Shown here: positions 59,164 to 64,000 of the stretch, piece after piece | Layout of the letters: the number at the start of each line of letters is the position of its first letter | Numbering within the stretch: the stretch's first letter is position 1 | Source of the DNA: Sisyra terminalis | Taxonomy: Eukaryota; Arthropoda; Insecta; Neuroptera; Sisyridae | Length of the DNA: 64,000 bases | Assembly (NCBI GenBank): GCA_958496175.1 | Contig: OY292280.1 | Coordinates: 10,912,001-10,976,000 of the forward strand | Direction of reading: 5' to 3' | Made by a program: the position numbers and the translations under genes | Notes under the pieces: model-generated | What the model saw: only the letters and a program-made list of their open reading frames with translations | Databases searched by the model: none | What the model was told of the DNA's origin: nothing

Positions 59164-61943
59164 ATGGAAACGATTGGAGAAATAATCGAACATCGGACAT
59201 TGAGTACGACGGAGAGTGTGTCATCAGCAGCACCGACAACCGCAGCAGCGACAGCTCACGACGACGAAAGGGTCGATTCCTCGACGGGTAACGCGCATGC
59301 GTCGGCAACTCGAGTGGAACGTGTTGGAGGCGGCGATAGAGGCAGTGTTGGTGCGGGTGACATGAGTGCTGTACAAGTGCAGACGGTGAGGAGTATGTTG
59401 ACACCTGGTGATCATCCCCGTGCTCATCACAATCATCATCAACCCCAACAACAGCAACAACACAACCACCACCACCAACAACAACAACACCACCATCATC
59501 CCCATCATCAACACCATCATCAACAACAGCAACAACAGAGGCAACATCACCACCACCAACAATCACAACACATCGCCACCTCCGATGTGGATCTACACAC
59601 AATTAAAAAAGAGCACGGCGTCGGCGTGGAGGTAGCAGTGGTCGCCATCGGCGACGACCTATCCAACGATGAAGTACAAAATATCGGCAATCACATCACA
59701 ATTAGTGGTGACAACAAACAGCATGACACCCTATCCGTGATTGTACAAGGCCAAGAAGACTCTCAGGACTCCCAACTGCTAAGTCCTGGTAAGTTGAGTC
59801 CAACGTCAGTAAGCGTCACTAGCATGATGGACGCGACAGACTTTCGCACCTTACAACCGGAACCAACATACCAGACATTAACTTCAGTCAACGGCCGCAT
59901 GTCACCACCAGGATTCAGTCCGAACTCCTCATACGCCACGTTAACACCACTACAACCACTCCCGCCAATTTCCACAATGAGCGACAAATTCGCCTATGGC
60001 GGCCACACAACAAACGGCTCCTTCACAATCATGCAAAACAATGGCTTAACAGTTGGCTTGGGACTTTCTGGAGTTAACTCTCCGTACAGCTACGACAAAA
60101 TGTCAACGATGACTCTGTCACCTCCACATAACTATTCGCCCACGAATGCGTTACGAAACATCGGGATTGCCCAGCAACCGAGTCCAGTTTCACCACAAAG
60201 TACCTACAGCCAAAACGGATTACCGTCGCCACAAAAAAGCATGTCGCCGAGTAACTATGATTCGCCGTATGCGTCACAACGGGACGTTGTTGCAATTGGG
60301 CGCAGTTCGATGCAACCGCAAAGCCCTACGCTAAGTCCGCCATCGACGTCACTCCATTCCCCAGGTAACACGATTTTAACTACGTATGGCAGTGGAGTAT
60401 CGAATAACACAGGCAATTTAGGAACCTTAAACGATTTGTCGACGATCGCCTCAGGACACGGAGCAATTGCATCACCGCTAACCTTGACCCATCACGGGGC
60501 TGGACCCGGGCTTGTTCAAATTTCGCACGTGACTACTGAGCGCGAAACCGTTGTCACATCGCCATCACCACCTCTGCTCACCATTCAACACCAAACGACA
60601 GCAACGTCGCAAACAATTGCCACACATCAAACAACGCTGACGACCAAAACTATTTCGGCACCGGGAAACACAACCACTTTGGTAACGAGTGCTAACGCGC
60701 TAAACGCCAGCGGAGACATTGAAGAAATCAACACAAAAGACTTAGCTCAGCGGATCAGTGCTGAACTGAAGCGCTACAGCATTCCACAAGCGATCTTTGC
60801 ACAGCGAGTGCTATGTCGCTCGCAAGGTACCCTCTCCGATCTCCTTCGCAATCCCAAGCCCTGGTCCAAACTAAAATCCGGTCGGGAAACATTTCGCCGA
60901 ATGTGGAAATGGCTACAGGAACCAGAATTTCAGCGAATGTCAGCACTACGGCTCGCCGGTAAGTTCCTACAGCACACTCTACCCACTTACAGCTCGAAAT
61001 TCACCCAGATTTCAATGAACCCCCTTTAGGGCAGAGTCTTTCCAAATGGGAGCATTCGATGTTCTATTCCAGAAAATGCACCTGAACTCTTGTTGACTAC
61101 TCTCTTGTTTTCATTGCAGACTGCCAGATGCGCAATGTAAACGTGAGAGCAGTCAACGTCAAACGGAGGAAACCGCAATCCTCTTCATGCTTGTGAGTTT
61201 TTCCTCTGCCAAAAACTATTTTTATCGCCCACCCCCCCTCCAACTAAACCCCAATTGAAACTTAAAGGAAATCATTGTTATCAGTCTTTGTACTAGTGAA
61301 ATCATGATCTTTTGGAATTCGAATGTTGAAATCTCGGAAAACTAAAAATATTTGAAAAGATTTTTCTGTTGTTACAGCTGCCCAGATTCCTCAACGGGGG
61401 AGTAAGTATTCCTTTTTTGGTGGTTTCTCCAAGAAATGTAAATAATTGGGCCTTTTTGTCGTTTTAGGTTGCAAACGGAAAGAGGAGCTGGTGACTCAGC
61501 AGGAACACTTACCTACTCCGAAGAAGCCCCGGCTTGTTTTTACCGATCTTCAACGCCGTACTTTGCAAGCTATTTTTAAAGTGAGTACTTCGGAGTGTTT
61601 TCGGGTAGTACGGTGTTAATGGATGTTTTGGGAACGTTTATAGGAGACAAAGCGACCTTCGAAGGAAATGCAGGTGACGATAGCTCGTCAGTTAGGTCTC
61701 GAGCCGACGACTGTCGGGAATTTTTTCATGAATGCTCGTCGACGATCCATGGACAAATGGAAGGACGAAGACCCAAAGAATATCAATTCAGCCTTACAAC
61801 AGCAATACTCTCCAAGCAGTAGCGGTGTTGAACATGACGATCCAGACCAGGATGTGGATCTGGACCAGGAACTGGAACACGAACTTGACCAGGAATCGAA
61901 TGATGTACTCCACGATCCACACGACCATCATCGAGTCTTGTGA
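59164..61943 (+). CDS. onecut: onecut (HNF6-type) CUT-homeodomain transcription factor
   Basis: DNA-binding transcription factor of the ONECUT family, neuronal in flies. Exons: 59164-60958, 61468-61580, 61644-61943 (TGA), giving 735 residues. The N-terminus METIGEI resembles the vertebrate MEAIGEL start. ATG 59134 (MQRGKQGVLI...) is in the same frame and would add ten residues. A His/Gln-rich tract spans about 59421-59565. One CUT domain (residues 520-598) includes LAQRISAELKRYSIPQAIFA and RNPKPWSKLKSGRETFRRMW. The homeodomain (about 617-676) shows RLVFTDLQRRTLQAIF and the family-specific third helix NFFMNARRR, with Phe and Met where most homeodomains have Trp and Gln/Lys. The tail is Asp/Glu-rich. 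Two possible extra exons lie in the first intron. Confidence 0.96.
61120..61192 (+). other. onecut: Candidate 73-nt cassette exon of onecut (frame-shifting)
   Basis: A strong acceptor (TTGTTTTCATTGCAG) and donor (GTGAGT) bracket 73 bases that are open in the frame delivered by the CUT exon (DCQMRNVNVRAVNVKRRKPQ and on). Because 73 is not a multiple of three, inclusion shifts the downstream exon to a frame that ends before the homeodomain, at the TAA spanning its end (about 61580). Confidence 0.45.
61378..61401 (+). other. onecut: Candidate 24-nt in-frame microexon of onecut
   Basis: An acceptor TTCTGTTGTTACAG and a donor GTAAGT bracket 24 bases. Joined between the CUT exon and the 61468 exon they turn LRLA-G-CKRKEE into LRLA-AAQIPQRGS-CKRKEE, keeping the frame. 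It would lengthen the linker between the CUT domain and homeodomain. The length and splice signals fit a regulated microexon; expression is unknown. Confidence 0.55.
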
Positions 61944-62167
61944 CAGCATCAACAGTCGAATCCTCTAACATTTCGTGATCGCCACTTGCTTTTACTGTGA
62001 GGTTCATAAACACCCATTTACCCTACGAATTTTCGTTCTGGTAACTCCATTTCCACAGACTTCTATTAGTGATCAGATTAATAGACAAACGCGGACTTTG
62101 CGCATGTTAAACTGTTGGTTTTATTCTAATAACAATGAAGAAAACTGTGAAGGATTCGATAGACTAA

Positions 62168-62173
62168 AATAAA
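62168..62173 (+). terminator. Possible poly(A) signal of onecut
   Basis: AATAAA 225 bp after the stop codon. Further AATAAA words follow near 62361 and 62536, so the true end may be later. Confidence 0.4.
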
Positions 62174-63470
62174 ACTCCAATTAAATGAAAATGAACAAAG
62201 AAATGGGAGAAACGATCAGTATACAAACGATCGGAAAATTCACACAAGATAATAATTTACACATCACACATTTATAAATACATACCTATATAATATATTA
62301 AGAAAATCTAAAAAAAATTATAGAGAAAATATTATTTTTGAAGAAAAATTACTAAGAAAATAATAAATGATTATTATGGAGAGCGCTGTTTCCGAAAATG
62401 TAGTCAATCAGGGTGGACTGGCCACGAAACAAATGAGCACGGTTTTCAATTTTCTTTAAAAGTCTAACAAAGATTTCCTTACGCAGCTAGTCCGTCCCTG
62501 TTAAGCAATTTTTCACAAGGAAAAAAACCATGTAAATAAATCATAAAGTTTAAAAATTCGAATTTCGCGCCACTGATATTTTTTTTAAATATACATAGTT
62601 TATATCTAAACATTAAAAAAAATAAAAATTAAACTAACAAAAAGCCGCTAGGGAAAAACTTTCAAATGTGATACATTTTTGGAAATAGCTACAAATTTTG
62701 TAAAATACACAATCTCATACACACACCCCTAAAAAAACAACCCCTCCCCCAATATGCTTTTCAATTTTTGGGAACGGATCAAGGATCTTACGAAACGCCG
62801 AAATACAACGATTATTTGATCGATTTACTGGGTCGGGGTTTCGAACATAAATTTTCCAAATTTTCCAAAAATTTGCTCTCATACCTCAAAGGTGAAGGAT
62901 CCCAACTATTTGTAGGTCCAAGCAATAGTTCCTTCTACAGAAAGCACTGTTAGGTTTAAATCGTCTGCATGCAAAAGAATCTGTGATCTATTCCTCAATG
63001 CAGCATATTTTTGTTTGCAAAATGATATTTTAGGTTCTAAAGGTTCTAAAGGAAGTTCTTAGGTTCTAAAATCTTTCACTACCCTCACCCCTGTATTAAC
63101 CAAAGGACCCTACATTTGATATGGGGAAGTAAATCCCCTAAAATCTTAAATGGATTTTTTTATCAACGCATTCATGGTGATCCCTTCATTTTGCTATACC
63201 CTTCTGGAATACGCTACTTTCCTAAGCAGTTCTATAATTCTGAGGTACAGATTTTTATACAGGATCTACGTCGTATACCAATTTTTATAATGAATTTTTC
63301 AGTCGATCCAAAAATCTCCTTCTGCCATAATTCTGTAAGAAACGACGTTTTAACTGGATAGATTACCTCTTAAACTAGTAGTTATCTAGTTGTTCACAGG
63401 GCCGTCTTTAACCTATTAGAAGCCTTGGGAATATTTAGATAATAGGGTCTCTATGATTTCGATTATTTTG
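62174..63470. other. Downstream of onecut, no gene recognised
   Basis: Probable distal 3' UTR followed by AT-rich intergenic DNA. Short open frames at 62768-62953 and 63116-63361 lack known motifs and splice context. Confidence 0.5.
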
Positions 63471-63588
63471 TTACAACGCTAGGGTTACTAAATCCGTAAT
63501 CGAGAAATATCGAAAATTTATGCGATACAAAGACCGAATCTCACACCTACCAGTTTAGGAGCGGTCACCATGACCACTCGGCCATTAT
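63471..63588 (-). mobile_element. tRNA-derived SINE, copy S3 (diverged)
   Basis: On the minus strand GGCCGAGTGGTCATGGTGAC (head, A-box region near 63584-63574) leads to a decayed B box (GATTCGGTCT), then AAATTTTCGATATTTCTCGA and TTACGGATTTAGTAACCCTA, matching copy S2 block by block. The 5' tip is missing. Confidence 0.75.
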
Positions 63589-63936
63589 TCAATAGTTATT
63601 GTTTGTTTACTGACACATTAAATCTAATAATCAAATAATTGTTTTAGTTAATAATTATAGTACGATTCCCTTAACATATATACAATTATCGTTAATGAAT
63701 ATCGGTTATCGCTTGGTAAACTCAGAGGCCTCCATCGATCACGGGATTCTGGATAAGGGTCCAGAATCCCCAGCAGGATGAAGGAGTCCTAATATTCTGA
63801 TACTAGTTTCATAGTAGTAGTGCAACCCAGAAATAGAATCTGCAACTTAATCTGTAAGAATATTGTTAGTCCAGCTTTCTAGGAACTCAGCAATCTAATT
63901 TGGCACTATTCCAATTTTTTTCTCAAGGTATGGTCC

Positions 63937-64000
63937 TTAAGCAGGTCATTTACGCTCCGACTAGCAGTCCAATTAGTCGGACTACTAGTTGGATCTTCTA
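63937..64000. mobile_element. TTAA MITE family D, copy D4 (cut by window end)
   Basis: TTAA, then GCAGGTCATTTACGCTCCGA and GCAGTCCAATTAGTCGGAC, matching the left arms of D1-D3. The right arm is outside the window. Confidence 0.75.

Noticed and set aside
59162..59602. 146- and 112-codon open frames antisense to onecut exon 1
   Set aside because: They are products of the His/Gln and GC-rich codons on the coding strand: the translation is a run of Val/Asp/Gly or Leu/Met, with no domain and no splice context.
1..64000. Prokaryotic operon, phage or defence system
   Set aside because: All recognisable genes are animal genes with spliceosomal introns. There are no operon-like gene runs, ribosome-binding sites or phage genes.

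Overview
This window is arthropod nuclear DNA, most likely from an insect. It is very AT-rich. Its protein genes are split by GT-AG introns, many only 53-70 nt long, which is common in Diptera but does not prove that order. Five genes can be read exon by exon, and the rest is intron or intergenic DNA filled with small non-autonomous transposons, foldback elements, SINEs and decayed non-LTR retrotransposons.

Layout. 1-16704 (+): a kinesin-3 motor of the KIF13/Khc-73 type, entered inside the motor domain and followed through FHA, KIF1B/DUF3694-type and CAP-Gly regions to the stop codon. 16705-26867: intergenic DNA with two MITEs, two opposed non-LTR relics and a tandem array of about 390 bp period. 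26868-29937 (+): an SLC41-family magnesium transporter. 29938-34483: intergenic DNA with a tandem array at 32.7-33.5 kb. 34484-37281 (-): endosulfine. 37282-41985: a cluster of a TIR family whose ends read TCTGGCAACGTTGC. 41986-44110 (+): the Shc adaptor (PTB, CH1, SH2). 44111-57386: about 13 kb of repeats, including TTAA-flanked MITEs and a 1.85-kb palindrome. 57387-61943 (+): leader and coding exons of the onecut transcription factor. 61944-64000: downstream DNA with a SINE copy and a MITE cut by the window edge.

The five genes do not form one pathway. They are vesicle transport (Khc-73), Mg2+ transport (SLC41), PP2A-B55 control (endosulfine), receptor tyrosine kinase signalling (Shc) and neuronal transcription (onecut).

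The most notable observations are these. (1) A foldback family with at least eight copies has three copies flanked by direct repeats of 11, 12 and 14 bp, and its two ends differ, which does not suit a simple cut-and-paste transposon. (2) Two unannotated cassette exons with strong splice sites lie between the CUT and homeobox exons of onecut: one adds eight residues in frame, the other would shift frame and remove the homeodomain. (3) A 1.2-kb hAT-like palindrome with an exact 8-bp target duplication sits in a Khc-73 intron. (4) The 1.85-kb palindrome carries a SINE in only one arm, which orders the two events in time. Nothing here looks like a prokaryotic defence or CRISPR system.
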